From positions 1 through 37,524 of the forward strand of contig JACERO010000033.1 of assembly GCA_013911135.1 (NCBI GenBank): a DNA stretch of 37,524 nt, written 5' to 3'. Shown here piece by piece: positions 17,937 to 26,391 of the stretch (position 1 is the stretch's first letter; every line of letters begins with the position of its first letter). The notes beneath the pieces were generated by a model. The model was not told the DNA's origin. It made no database searches and saw only the letters and a program-made list of their open reading frames with translations. Source of the DNA: Candidatus Nitrosopumilus sp. (GTDB lineage: Archaea > Thermoproteota > Nitrososphaeria > Nitrososphaerales > Nitrosopumilaceae). The translations under genes were made by a program, and so were the position numbers.

Positions 17937-18800
17937 ATGGTAAGAAAAAATCTCTCAGCATCTATTGTTAAGAAATTCATTCCTGCACGAAAATCCAAGT
18001 CTAGAAAAGATGATAATGGAATTGTTCTTGTGGTTGGTGGAAGCTACATCTATCATGGCGCTCCAATTTTATCCTCGATTGCGGCTCTTAGATGTGGAAC
18101 TGATTTAGTATATACTTCTGTTCCAAAAATCAATGTATCTGCAACACGTGCATTTTCTCCAAATCTTATTGTTATTCCTTTAGTTGATCAAAAATTAACT
18201 CGTGGTGCAGTAAACAAACTTGTAAGTGCACTACCTCGTAATTTACATTCTGCAACAATTGGTATGGGTCTTGCAGTACAAGAAAAAAATTCCTTGTTAC
18301 TTTTAGTTAAATCCCTTTTAGATAGAGATGTCAGATTATCATTGGATGCAAGTGCATTAATTCCTGAAGTTTTACCTCTTTTAGCAAACAAAAATGTTGT
18401 AGTAACTCCACATGCTGGTGAATTCAAGCGACTATTTGGAGACTCTCCTTCTAACTCAAAAAATGAGCGAATAAAGTTGGTAGAACAAAATGCAAAAAAA
18501 CATGGAATCACAGTTTTACTAAAAGGCTCAATAGATGTAATCTCAAATGGTATGACTACTTATCTATACGAGAAAAAAATCCCTGCAATGACAGTTGGTG
18601 GAACTGGTGATGTTCTTTCAGGATTAGTTGCAGGAATGTTATCTAAAAATCGAAATACTTTGGAATCTGCAGCAGCTGCCACTTTCATTAATGGATTGGC
18701 AGGAAAAATAGTTCAAAAGAAATTAGGATTACATATGACTTCAATGGATCTTTTAGATGTGATTCCAATTGTTATGAAGCCATTTGATAAAGTTGTGTGA
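17937..18800 (+). CDS. nnrD: ADP-dependent NAD(P)H-hydrate dehydratase
   Basis: A 287-residue ribokinase-like protein of the YjeF C-terminal (NnrD) family, which repairs hydrated NAD(P)H. The diagnostic motif is GGTGDVLSGLVAGML, and VTPHAGEF is the other family hallmark. The NnrE epimerase domain often fused to it is absent here. Its TGA overlaps the GTG start of the M20 peptidase gene (GTGA), so the two are coupled. Confidence 0.93.
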   Translation: MVRKNLSASIVKKFIPARKSKSRKDDNGIVLVVGGSYIYHGAPILSSIAALRCGTDLVYTSVPKINVSATRAFSPNLIVIPLVDQKLTRGAVNKLVSALPRNLHSATIGMGLAVQEKNSLLLLVKSLLDRDVRLSLDASALIPEVLPLLANKNVVVTPHAGEFKRLFGDSPSNSKNERIKLVEQNAKKHGITVLLKGSIDVISNGMTTYLYEKKIPAMTVGGTGDVLSGLVAGMLSKNRNTLESAAAATFINGLAGKIVQKKLGLHMTSMDLLDVIPIVMKPFDKVV

Positions 18801-20158
18801 ATTACATGGATGCACTAAAACACGTAGATTCCAACCTAAATAACCTGATTTTAGACCTACAAACTCTGATTAGACAACCAAGTGTCTCAGCAAAAAATGA
18901 AGGAATTGAGGAATGTGCAAAACTTGTAAAAAAATTATTGAAAAAATCTGGACTAAAATCTGAAATCTTACGACTGAAAAAGGGAGTGGCGCCTATTGTT
19001 TATGGAGAAATAAAATCAAAACAAAACCCTGCAAAGACTTTGATGTTTTACAATCACTATGATGTACAACCTGCAGAGCCATTTGACTTGTGGGATGATC
19101 CACCATTTAGTGGAACAAGAAAAGGAAACAAGATCTATGGAAGAGGTGCCACTGATGATAAAGGTGAATTAATTACAAGAATCAAAGCAGTTGAAGCATA
19201 TCTAAAAACAACAGGTGATGTTCCTTGTAACATCAAATTTGTAATTGAAGGTGAAGAAGAAACCGGAAGTGCTCATATTGAGGAATATCTCAAAAAATAC
19301 AAAAAGAAATTTTCTTGTGATGGAGTTATCTGGGAATTTGGATATGTTGATGCAAAAAATAGACCAATTATTGGCCTTGGGATGAAAGGATTATTGTTTG
19401 TTGAATTATCTATAAAAGAATCAATCATTGATGCTCACTCAAGTTTGGCAGTTTTGATAAAAAATCCTGCATGGAGATTAATTGAAGCCCTCAAGACGTT
19501 TCGAGATTCAAACGGAAAAATTCTCATTAAAGATTGGTACAAAGAAGTTACACCATTCACAAAAAAAGATTTGGAGTTAATTCGTAAAGAACCATTTGAT
19601 GAAAATGTTTTCAAAAAAGAATTTGGAATCAAATCCTTTGTAGGAGGAAAAAAAGGAATGGATGCAAAAAAGGCTTTGGTTGGTGATGCTACTTGCAATA
19701 TTGCTGGATTTATTTCCGGATATACTGGTGATGGTGCAAAAACAGTTCTTCCAGGTGATGCTCTAGTCAAAATTGATTTCAGATTAGTACCTAAAATGGA
19801 TCCAAAAAAACAAATTATGAGATTAAAAAAACATCTAAAATCTAAAGGGTTTGGTGATGTCAAAATCAAAGTATTTCATGGTGAGGCAGCTGCTAGAACC
19901 AGCTCTTTAGAACCATTTGTTACTCAGGTTAAAGCAGCAGCTGACAAATCATTTGGAACATCTATTCTAAATGTCTCAAATGCTGGAACCGGTCCTATGT
20001 ACCCATTTGTTGATATTCTAAAGGTTCCATGTATCTCAATAGGAAGCACATACATGTTTGCTAGGATCCATTCTCCAAATGAATTTGCCCGAGTTGATTT
20101 GTTAAGAAAAACAACAAAGTGTATCTGTTTGATTATGGACAACTTTGGAAAAAACTAG
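18797..20158 (+). CDS. M20-family metallopeptidase (dipeptidase/deacylase type)
   Basis: A 453-residue zinc peptidase of the ArgE/DapE/CPG2 family. Metal and catalytic motifs are YNHYDVQP, GRGATDDKGE and EGEEETGS, followed by a dimerisation domain (about 190-330) and a final metal His in ARIHSPNE. It probably hydrolyses dipeptides or N-acyl amino acids in the cytoplasm. The start is GTG 18797, overlapping nnrD by 4 nt, or ATG 18806. The stop overlaps that of the convergent DoxX gene in a shared CTAG. Confidence 0.92.
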   Translation: MNYMDALKHVDSNLNNLILDLQTLIRQPSVSAKNEGIEECAKLVKKLLKKSGLKSEILRLKKGVAPIVYGEIKSKQNPAKTLMFYNHYDVQPAEPFDLWDDPPFSGTRKGNKIYGRGATDDKGELITRIKAVEAYLKTTGDVPCNIKFVIEGEEETGSAHIEEYLKKYKKKFSCDGVIWEFGYVDAKNRPIIGLGMKGLLFVELSIKESIIDAHSSLAVLIKNPAWRLIEALKTFRDSNGKILIKDWYKEVTPFTKKDLELIRKEPFDENVFKKEFGIKSFVGGKKGMDAKKALVGDATCNIAGFISGYTGDGAKTVLPGDALVKIDFRLVPKMDPKKQIMRLKKHLKSKGFGDVKIKVFHGEAAARTSSLEPFVTQVKAAADKSFGTSILNVSNAGTGPMYPFVDILKVPCISIGSTYMFARIHSPNEFARVDLLRKTTKCICLIMDNFGKN

Positions 20159-20586
20159 TGAAGACATCTAGGTAATTTTTTGATAATATGTGCAAGTGAA
20201 ATTCTTCCTGGTCCTGCAATCATAATTACTATAGATGATGCAAGAAGAATCAAATCAAACTCAACTCCAATTTCACCTGTTAAGCTTTGTGCTTCTTTGA
20301 CATGGAAAATAGCACCTAACATAATGATACAAAGTAATGATGCCGATAATCTACTTAGCACTCCTATAGTTATCAAAATTCCTGGAACTAATTCTGCTAA
20401 TGCAATTGGAATCTGCATTTCTGGTGGAAGTCCAATGTTTGTCAAAAAGTTAGAAAATCCTGGATTAAGTTTACTTATTCCATGAATCATAAAGATCACG
20501 CCTATGGATGATCTTAAACCCATAAAGACAACGTCATTGAGAATTTTTTCTTTAATCTCACTTGTAGTCAATATGCCTATTTGCAA
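20155..20586 (-). CDS. DoxX-family membrane protein
   Basis: A 143-residue protein with about four hydrophobic helices. The DoxX signature spans LRSSIGVIFMIHGISKLNPG, followed by ALAELVPGILITIGVLSRLS. DoxX proteins are small integral membrane proteins, some tied to quinone/thiosulfate redox chemistry; no function can be assigned here. Convergent with the M20 gene (4-nt overlap) and divergent from the proteasome gene. Confidence 0.87.
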   Translation of the reverse strand: MQIGILTTSEIKEKILNDVVFMGLRSSIGVIFMIHGISKLNPGFSNFLTNIGLPPEMQIPIALAELVPGILITIGVLSRLSASLLCIIMLGAIFHVKEAQSLTGEIGVEFDLILLASSIVIMIAGPGRISLAHIIKKLPRCLH

Positions 20587-20589
20587 TTT

Positions 20590-20600
20590 TTAGTATAAAT
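20590..20600 (+). promoter_or_regulatory. TATA box for proteasome beta gene
   Basis: TTAGTATAAAT lies about 26 nt before a probable transcription start near 20621. It favours a short leader to ATG 20644 or 20665. Confidence 0.45.
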
Positions 20601-20664
20601 AATTTGCTCACAATTACGCTTGATATGTAGAAAGCCCTTTATTATGCTGCAAAATTATTTAGTT

Positions 20665-21261
20665 ATGTCAATGTATATGCCAGGAGCAACTGCTGTTGGA
20701 ATTACTTTTGATGGTGGTGTGGTTTTTGCCAGCGAGAAAAGGATCGCATTTGGAAACTTCCTTGTAAGCAAATCAACCAAGAAAACATTTCCTATAACTC
20801 CTAAAGTAGGTGCAACTTGTGCTGGTCTTGTAGCCGATATGCAAATCTTGACTTTACAAATTTCAGCCCTTGCAAAAATTAGAAAAATGGAAATCAAAAG
20901 AGATGTACCTCCAAATACTGTTGCTAAAATGATGTCAAATATGATGTATGAGCGAAGATATTTCCCATTATTGACTCAAGTGATTGTTGGTGGAGTTGTT
21001 GACAAACCAATAATGTATACTCTTGATCCACTAGGTTCTGTTCTTCCTGATGAATATGCAGCAGTTGGAACTGGTGCTGAAATGGCATTAGGTGTATTGG
21101 ATCCTCAATTCAAAGCAAACATGATAAAAGATGAAGCAATTGACTTGGCCAAACGTGCAGTCCGTTCAGCAGCTCTGAGAGATTCTGCAAGTGGCGATGG
21201 TTTAGATGTTCTTGTAATCACTAAAGATGGCACTGAAGAATTCACAGAAGAAATCAAATAA
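20665..21261 (+). CDS. psmB: Proteasome beta subunit, apparently noncatalytic (Thr1 replaced by Ala)
   Basis: Ntn-hydrolase fold subunit of the 20S proteasome. After a very short N-terminus, active archaeal subunits read G-TTTVGI with Thr1 as nucleophile. Here the matching stretch is GATAVGI, so position 1 is Ala. Acidic residue 17 and Lys33 equivalents remain (ASEKR; STKK), as does LRDSASGDGLDV near the C-terminus. Archaea with two beta genes often have one inactive, structural subunit, which this resembles. An active partner should be encoded elsewhere. Starts at 20620 (TTG) and 20644 are alternatives; ATG 20665 gives the normal short leader. Confidence 0.92.
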   Translation: MSMYMPGATAVGITFDGGVVFASEKRIAFGNFLVSKSTKKTFPITPKVGATCAGLVADMQILTLQISALAKIRKMEIKRDVPPNTVAKMMSNMMYERRYFPLLTQVIVGGVVDKPIMYTLDPLGSVLPDEYAAVGTGAEMALGVLDPQFKANMIKDEAIDLAKRAVRSAALRDSASGDGLDVLVITKDGTEEFTEEIK

Positions 21262-21284
21262 ATCTAAATCTTAATTCACAAATT

Positions 21285-21761
21285 TTAATCGTAAATTATT
21301 TTTCCAGATTCCCAAAATTTATCTGAAATATAATGTAAATTTTTCACCACTTCTCCTTTTTCTATATTTTCCAACTCTGAACTAGAAATCATTGCTTTTC
21401 CAACTGCTAAAAACTTGTGTTGAGATTCCTCTACAATGCAAACAATCTTGTCTTTTTCAAATTCTGTAAATTTTTTAATACCTGGTCTCATAACGTTTGC
21501 TCCTTTACACATGAATTTGACAGCTCCCATATCCACCATGACATTTGGAAATTTTTTAAGAGTACTAATTTCTGATAAAAATGGCAAATAATCATCATAA
21601 ATTTTTAATATTTTTATTCCATTTCCTGTGATGATTTGTGCCTCATCTGAAATTTGATGAACTTTGAGATTTTTTATTTTAGGGATTTCAATTTCCCACA
21701 TCTCTGAAACTGTTTTTAGCAGTGCTGATGTCTCACTCTTTGAAATTAGATTTGATTTCAT
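21285..21761 (-). CDS. PUA-domain RNA-binding protein (MCT-1/Tma20-like)
   Basis: A 158-residue protein. The N-terminal about 70 residues form a pre-PUA domain (EIEIPKIKNLKVHQI). The PUA domain follows, with VMVDMGAVKFMCKGANVMRPG and FLAVGKAMISSSELE. This matches the archaeal homologues of MCT-1/eIF2D, which act in translation initiation or recycling. It is convergent with the proteasome gene and divergent from the NERD gene. Confidence 0.88.
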   Translation of the reverse strand: MKSNLISKSETSALLKTVSEMWEIEIPKIKNLKVHQISDEAQIITGNGIKILKIYDDYLPFLSEISTLKKFPNVMVDMGAVKFMCKGANVMRPGIKKFTEFEKDKIVCIVEESQHKFLAVGKAMISSSELENIEKGEVVKNLHYISDKFWESGKIIYD

Positions 21762-21850
21762 ACTCGATAATTGAGTTTAATAATTAATCTAATATTCCTT
21801 GCTTTTCTTGATATTAGATAGTTTACGTTGTTTACTAAAATATTACAATT

Positions 21851-21865
21851 ATGTTATCATAACAT
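21851..21865. promoter_or_regulatory. Perfect 15-bp palindrome over the NERD gene start
   Basis: ATGTTAT-C-ATAACAT runs into the ATG at 21864. A TATA-like TTTACTAAAAT lies upstream at about 21830-21840. A repressor dimer bound here would block transcription start. The same half-site recurs at 36419-36439. Confidence 0.5.
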
Positions 21866-22586
21866 GGCATTCATCTATGGAATGGCAGATAGCGAAAGAG
21901 CTCTTCTAGACAAGTTACCAAAAGAAGTCAAAAACGTTGAAGATATGATCCAAGTTAAAAGGCAATTTACCCAGAAGATGAAAAAACAACGTTACGGTAG
22001 AAAAGGTATACTTGGAACAGTTTTTTCAGAAATCAAAAGATATCATTACAAAAGACAAGTCGATAAATTTCAATATGAAAAAATTGGAAAACTTCGTACA
22101 GGAACTTTTGGTGAAAATGATGTCATTGACGAGCTTGCAAAGCTAGATGATAGTTATCATATCTTATGTGGAATTGAAATTGAATTACCATATTGGGTTA
22201 GATATAATGGAAGAAAGAATCTAAAATCAGCTCAGATGGATTTGGTAGTTGTTTGTCCAAAAGGCGTCTTTATGATTGAAGTGAAAAACCGGACTGATGA
22301 ATATGCACAGCAAAATAACAGAGATTTGAGCCCACATGAGCAAACCGAAAGAGCTGGTCGAGTTCTATGGATTGCACTTCAAAAGAAATTTGGAGATGGA
22401 GAATGTGGTGTTACAAATGTTCTATTATCCATTAAAGGAAATCTACCATATGATCAAAGATATCGGTCAGTGTTTGTTTCAAGCTGGAGAACCATTAACC
22501 AGTTCCTAGAAAAAAGAGTGGACATCTTAGATGAAGAAGATATTGAGGATATTGTAAAATATTTGGAGGGTTATATTACGACATGA
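21864..22586 (+). CDS. NERD-domain protein (nuclease-related)
   Basis: About 240 residues. A basic helical N-terminus precedes a NERD domain with GTFGENDVIDEL, then QMDLVVVCPKGVFMIEVKNR, which supplies the D...E-x-K of the PD-(D/E)XK fold. It may be a DNA-processing or defence-related nuclease; its substrate is unknown. The frame is open from 21828, but ATG 21864 sits at the right distance from a TATA-like box. It overlaps the next gene by 4 nt (ATGA). Confidence 0.85.
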   Translation: MAFIYGMADSERALLDKLPKEVKNVEDMIQVKRQFTQKMKKQRYGRKGILGTVFSEIKRYHYKRQVDKFQYEKIGKLRTGTFGENDVIDELAKLDDSYHILCGIEIELPYWVRYNGRKNLKSAQMDLVVVCPKGVFMIEVKNRTDEYAQQNNRDLSPHEQTERAGRVLWIALQKKFGDGECGVTNVLLSIKGNLPYDQRYRSVFVSSWRTINQFLEKRVDILDEEDIEDIVKYLEGYITT

Positions 22587-23835
22587 AACCTGTGATAATT
22601 ATCGCATTTGCATTTATTTTGATATTTGTTCCTGCTCAAGTTGATGCACAAGTATCCCAAGAAAAACTAGGAATTATTTCTCAAGGATGTGACATAGGAC
22701 CGCCTCCTACGCCAGATTTTGATGGTGAATTTGTTTGGGCAGTTATTCCAGGTGATTATCTTGTTTGGGAATTTGCAGGAGGTGGTGGATCAGATCCACC
22801 AGTATCTGAAACATTAGAATGGGTAATCATGGGAATTTCGTCTGACACAAAATCATTGTTGATCAAAGAATTTAGATCTCCTCTAAATACCGACAAATGT
22901 GTTTGGAAATCTGTAATAGATGGTGTTTCTCCCGACCTAAATATTCTAAATCAAAAATTTACAAGGTGATTTTACCTGTAATTCTTCCTGTTACACTTGA
23001 TGGAGAACTATGCAGTACCATTCACTGAGGAATTTGTTCAAAGTACTGGCGGTAGATTGGGTTTTGAAGATGATGAAAATGATCTCATTTACTATAGTCG
23101 CTTAGGAAGATCTTCTAGTGATGGTGTGACGTGAACTTTGATACAACCCCTGAAGGTGATAGTAGCTGGCGTGGAGGACATGCTGGAACGATTAACCTTC
23201 AACCAACCACTCAGGGAACCAATATATTTTTTCATACCACATCTGGAATTTGGACGGAAAGCAAGTGGACAAAATCTACTGGTTATTCCACTATTTCTCA
23301 AAGAGTTGAATTAGTTCTAGTAGATTTTGTCAACGTCCCATTGTATATTGAACCTGAACCAGTTATAGAATCAACACCAGAACCAAAAATTATGTCAGAA
23401 CCCGCCATTACTGAACCAAAATCAGTTCCTGAACCAACTCCCACTCAACAAACTGTAAAAGAAGATGGAGGTTGTCTGATTGCAACTGCAACATATGGCT
23501 CAGAACTATCTCCACAAGTACAACAACTACGAGAACTTAGAGATAACAAACTTCTCCAAACAGAATCAGGAACTTCTTTCATGGAATCATTCAATGATGT
23601 CTATTACTCATTTTCACCAATAATTGCTGATTATGAGCGTGAAAATCCAGTATTCAAAGAAATGATAAAACTTGCAATTACTCCAATGATTACATCACTA
23701 TCTATTCTGAATTATGTTGATATGGATTCAGAAATAGAAGTGTTAGGATATGGAATATCATTGATCATATTGAATGTTGGAATGTATTTTGTAGCTCCTG
23801 TGATAGCTTTTGTAGGAATTAGAAAGAAATTCTAA
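22583..23835 (+). pseudogene. Secreted CFI-box C-terminal-domain protein, frameshifted
   Basis: The gene starts with a clear signal peptide (hydrophobic FAFILIFVPAQVDAQ) and a beta-rich exported region. Reading then moves through three frames: a shift near 22960, another near 23010 and a third near 23130. The C-terminal part is intact: a Pro/Glu-rich linker, the CFI-box motif GGCLIATATYGSELSP, a helical segment and a final membrane helix (LIILNVGMYFVAPVIAFVGI) ending RKKF. This domain is common at the C-terminus of thaumarchaeal envelope proteins. Its start overlaps the NERD stop codon, implying former cotranscription. Confidence 0.8.
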
Positions 23836-23964
23836 ACTATTTTCGTTTAATTTCTGAATAATAAAGACGGTAAACGTACCGTTAGTTATTGTAGTAAGAC
23901 TACATTTTCAAAATAAATGTGGTATTGCCCATTTACTTAGATTCTAAACTCTTTTCGTTTAATT
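23829..23964. repeat. 24-nt direct repeats, 112 nt apart, flanking hairpins
   Basis: ATTCTAAACT-A/C-TTTTCGTTTAATT occurs at 23829-23852 and 23941-23964 with one mismatch. The first copy includes the CFI-box stop codon. Between them are a hairpin ACGGTA-AACG-TACCGT with an outer AATAA/TTATT stem, and a second stem CTACATTT/AAATGTGG. It could be a partial duplication of the gene end or a tiny insertion scar. Confidence 0.6.
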
Positions 23965-24002
23965 ATAACTCTCAACTTTAGGCTTTGAATTCAGATTGGA
24001 TT

Positions 24003-25013
24003 TCAAGTTTTGGCAATCTCTTGTCTGATGTCTAACAAATCTCTTAGAATTGAACTAGCAGTTTCTGTTCCACCAGCTCCTTTCCCAATAATTGTTTGAG
24101 TGCCTGAATGCTCTGAAGTAAAAGCAATTGCATTTAGTGTTCCATTAACACATAATGGATCATCATTTGAGACTTCTTTTGGTCCCACGATTAGTTCTTT
24201 GTTACATGATGCAATTAGTTTTACAGCACAATTGTTTTTGGCTGCTTTTTTAATGTCTTCTGTTGTAACCTTTCGAATTCCTGTACAATTGATATCTGGC
24301 ATTGTAACTTTCATTCCCATTACCCAATTTGCAAGAATTACTAGTTTGGCTGCCGCATCTAGTCCATCTAAATCCAAAGATTCATCAGCTTCTACATACC
24401 CCTTACCTTTAGCATCTTTGAGTGATTCATCAAAAGATAACCCTGTAGTCATATTTGATAAAATGTAATTTGTAGTTCCATTTAGGATTCCTGCAAATGA
24501 TGTTATTCTTTCTCCACTTAGGCTATTTTTAGCATAGTCGAGAATTGGTGTTCCTCCTCCCACAGTTCCACTAAATTTTAACATAACTTGATTGTATGTT
24601 GCAAGTTCCATAAGAGATGGGAATGCTAATGCCAGAGGACCTTTGTTTACTGAAATTACATGCATACCTTTTTTCATGGCAGTTGTAATGTGTGTCATTC
24701 CCGGTTCTGCGTCTTTATAGTTACTTGCAGTAGTTTCAATTAGAACATCTGCTTCAGTATTTTTTATCATATCACCACCTGACATTGTATTTTTTGTATT
24801 TGCATAATTTTTTACTGTTCCAGACTTTTGCTTTACTTCAACAAGCTTTCTAAATTCCAACCCTGATGGATCTACAGTACTTCCCTTACTATCAAAGACT
24901 CCAACTATTCTTGGTTTTAGTCCATACTTTGCATAGAGATCCTCTGTTCTTGAATCAAATAATTTGACTAGACTTTGACCTACAACTCCAAATCCACATA
25001 ATATTATTCTCAA
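24003..25013 (-). CDS. hom: Homoserine dehydrogenase
   Basis: A 336-residue NAD(P)-dependent enzyme reducing aspartate semialdehyde to homoserine for Thr/Met synthesis. The nucleotide-binding motif is GFGVVGQSL at the N-terminus. SVNKGPLA and ILNGTTNYIL are family signatures, and KGYVEADESLDLDGLDAAAK is the catalytic region. There is no C-terminal ACT domain, so feedback control by threonine is not expected through ACT. It is a single gene with its own promoter region. Confidence 0.95.
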   Translation of the reverse strand: MRIILCGFGVVGQSLVKLFDSRTEDLYAKYGLKPRIVGVFDSKGSTVDPSGLEFRKLVEVKQKSGTVKNYANTKNTMSGGDMIKNTEADVLIETTASNYKDAEPGMTHITTAMKKGMHVISVNKGPLALAFPSLMELATYNQVMLKFSGTVGGGTPILDYAKNSLSGERITSFAGILNGTTNYILSNMTTGLSFDESLKDAKGKGYVEADESLDLDGLDAAAKLVILANWVMGMKVTMPDINCTGIRKVTTEDIKKAAKNNCAVKLIASCNKELIVGPKEVSNDDPLCVNGTLNAIAFTSEHSGTQTIIGKGAGGTETASSILRDLLDIRQEIAKT

Positions 25014-25112
25014 ACTCCTTCATTCCTTTTTGATGTATAATTGCAGTTCATTTCATTACACTTTTGATTTTAATATAATTAATTGTGTATAATACTTACT
25101 CAAAACAATTTA

Positions 25113-25430
25113 CTAATTATTTCTGTGGTTTTGGAAACATTCTCTACAATATACTGGTCTGTCGTCTTTTGGCTTGAATGGTATCTGACAATCATTTCCA
25201 CAATCGCCACATTTTGCGTCAAACATTTCTCGTGGTCTGTCATCTCGTCTACCCTGACCGCCTGATCTTTCACCATAGCCGCCACCGCTTCTTGGTGCTG
25301 GTTTATGATTTTGGAAACATTCTCTACAATATACTGGTCTGTCGTCTTTTGGCTTGAATGGTATCTGACAATCATTTCCACAATCGCCACATTTTGCGTC
25401 AAACATTTCTCTTTCTCTATCAAATGGCAT
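25113..25430 (-). CDS. Duplicated CxxC zinc-binding protein
   Basis: A 105-residue protein made of two identical 34-residue modules around a Gly/Arg-rich linker (KPAPRSGGGYGERSGGQG). Each module has CGDCGNDC, PFKPKDDRPVYC and RECF, the pattern of small archaeal/bacterial zinc-binding proteins linked to nucleic-acid processes. The linker is RGG-like, as in RNA-binding proteins. The two DNA modules are identical over 103 bp, including silent sites. A second minus-strand frame is also open but has no sensible composition. Confidence 0.87.
   Translation of the reverse strand: MPFDREREMFDAKCGDCGNDCQIPFKPKDDRPVYCRECFQNHKPAPRSGGGYGERSGGQGRRDDRPREMFDAKCGDCGNDCQIPFKPKDDRPVYCRECFQNHRNN
25129..25411. 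repeat. 103-bp perfect direct repeat within the CxxC gene
   Basis: 25129-25231 and 25309-25411 are identical, 180 nt apart, with no silent differences. This means recent duplication or ongoing gene conversion. Confidence 0.97.
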
Positions 25431-25532
25431 GTTTTTCTAAAAAGTGGTAAAATCGTGTTGTACTTAAACTATTGTAAAATTGGGTTTTGAATCAAAATTA
25501 CTGTATTCACATTGTCCTTGCTAATTTAGTAT

Positions 25533-25540
25533 CTATAAAA
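25533..25540 (+). promoter_or_regulatory. TATA-like box upstream of the P-II gene
   Basis: CTATAAAA would place a transcript start near 25560, just before the P-II coding frame. Confidence 0.4.
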
Positions 25541-25580
25541 ACAGGATAAAGTTTTATGATGTATTACACTAAAGCAGTCT

Positions 25581-25910
25581 ATAATAAAAATTGAGGCTAT
25601 TGTTAGAAATTCAGTTTTACATGAAATTCAAGATGAACTAGCTGAAATAGGCATTCCAACTTTTTCAGCATATCAAGTCCAAATTACGGGACTTCATAGA
25701 GGTCATGGGGGATTGAGAAGTAAGTCCAGTGATTTTATCCCTAAAACGAAAATAGAAATTCTTTGTGCAGATAAAGATGAAGAAAAAATTCTTGATACTA
25801 TACAAAAAGCTGCAAGTACAGGAGAAAAAGGAGATGGTGTAGTGTTTACCTATAATGTTGATAAAATAATAAAGATAAAAGACAAGCAGACAGGCGATAA
25901 CGCTCTATAG
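25581..25910 (+). pseudogene. P-II/GlnK-like protein lacking a usable start codon
   Basis: The frame reads IIKIEAIVRNSVLHEIQDEL and continues with the P-II core PTFSAYQVQITGLHRGHGG and FIPKTKIEIL, then the C-terminal signature STGEKGDGVVFTYNVDKI. There is no ATG, GTG or TTG between the upstream in-frame TGA and the conserved N-terminus; the first possible start is a TTG at 25713, deep inside. ATGs at 25556 and 25559 are in another frame. Either one base was gained or the start became ATA. The T-loop is about three residues shorter than in enterobacterial GlnB and lacks the uridylylated Tyr. P-II proteins sense 2-oxoglutarate and ATP/ADP to control nitrogen uptake. Confidence 0.72.
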
Positions 25911-25950
25911 CAAAGTTTCTAAAATAATTTTCTCAATAACATATCCAAGA

Positions 25951-26355
25951 TTACACATCATTGTCTTTTTCGTGACGCAATGAAATCGAGTTGATACAAT
26001 ATCTAGAGTTTGTGGGCTTTGGTCCGTCATCAAATACATGACCTAAGTGTGCTCCACATTTCTTACAGTTAACTTCTGTGCGAACCATTCCATGTTCTGT
26101 GTCAGAAATGTATTCAATTTTATCTTCTGAGATTGGCTTCCAAAAACTTGGCCAGCCTGAACCTGAATCAAACTTTGTATTTGATGAAAAAAGTTCTTCC
26201 CCACAACATACACACTTGTAATCTCCTTCAAATTTACTGTAATTGTATTTTCCAGAAAATGGTGGTTCTGTTCCATGATTGATACAAATCTCATATTGAT
26301 CCGGATTTAGCTGGGCTTTCCATTCTTCAGGTGTTTTAATAATTTTCTCTGTCAT
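25951..26355 (-). CDS. msrB: Peptide-methionine (R)-S-oxide reductase
   Basis: A 134-residue MsrB. Structural zinc is held by CVCC and CKKC, the substrate motif is GSGWPSFW, and catalytic Cys lies in RYCINSISL. It repairs oxidised methionine, using thioredoxin-type donors. Length and motifs are complete. It lies 36 nt upstream of the ThyX-like gene's 3' end; both are on the minus strand, so msrB is downstream of thyX. Confidence 0.96.
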   Translation of the reverse strand: MTEKIIKTPEEWKAQLNPDQYEICINHGTEPPFSGKYNYSKFEGDYKCVCCGEELFSSNTKFDSGSGWPSFWKPISEDKIEYISDTEHGMVRTEVNCKKCGAHLGHVFDDGPKPTNSRYCINSISLRHEKDNDV

Positions 26356-26391
26356 GATTTATTCAATCTCTTTTGGTATTAGAATATTTTT

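Noticed and set aside
25100-25423. Alternative minus-strand ORF overlapping the CxxC gene
   Set aside because: It is a frame shadow of the perfect repeat; only the other frame gives the CxxC modules.
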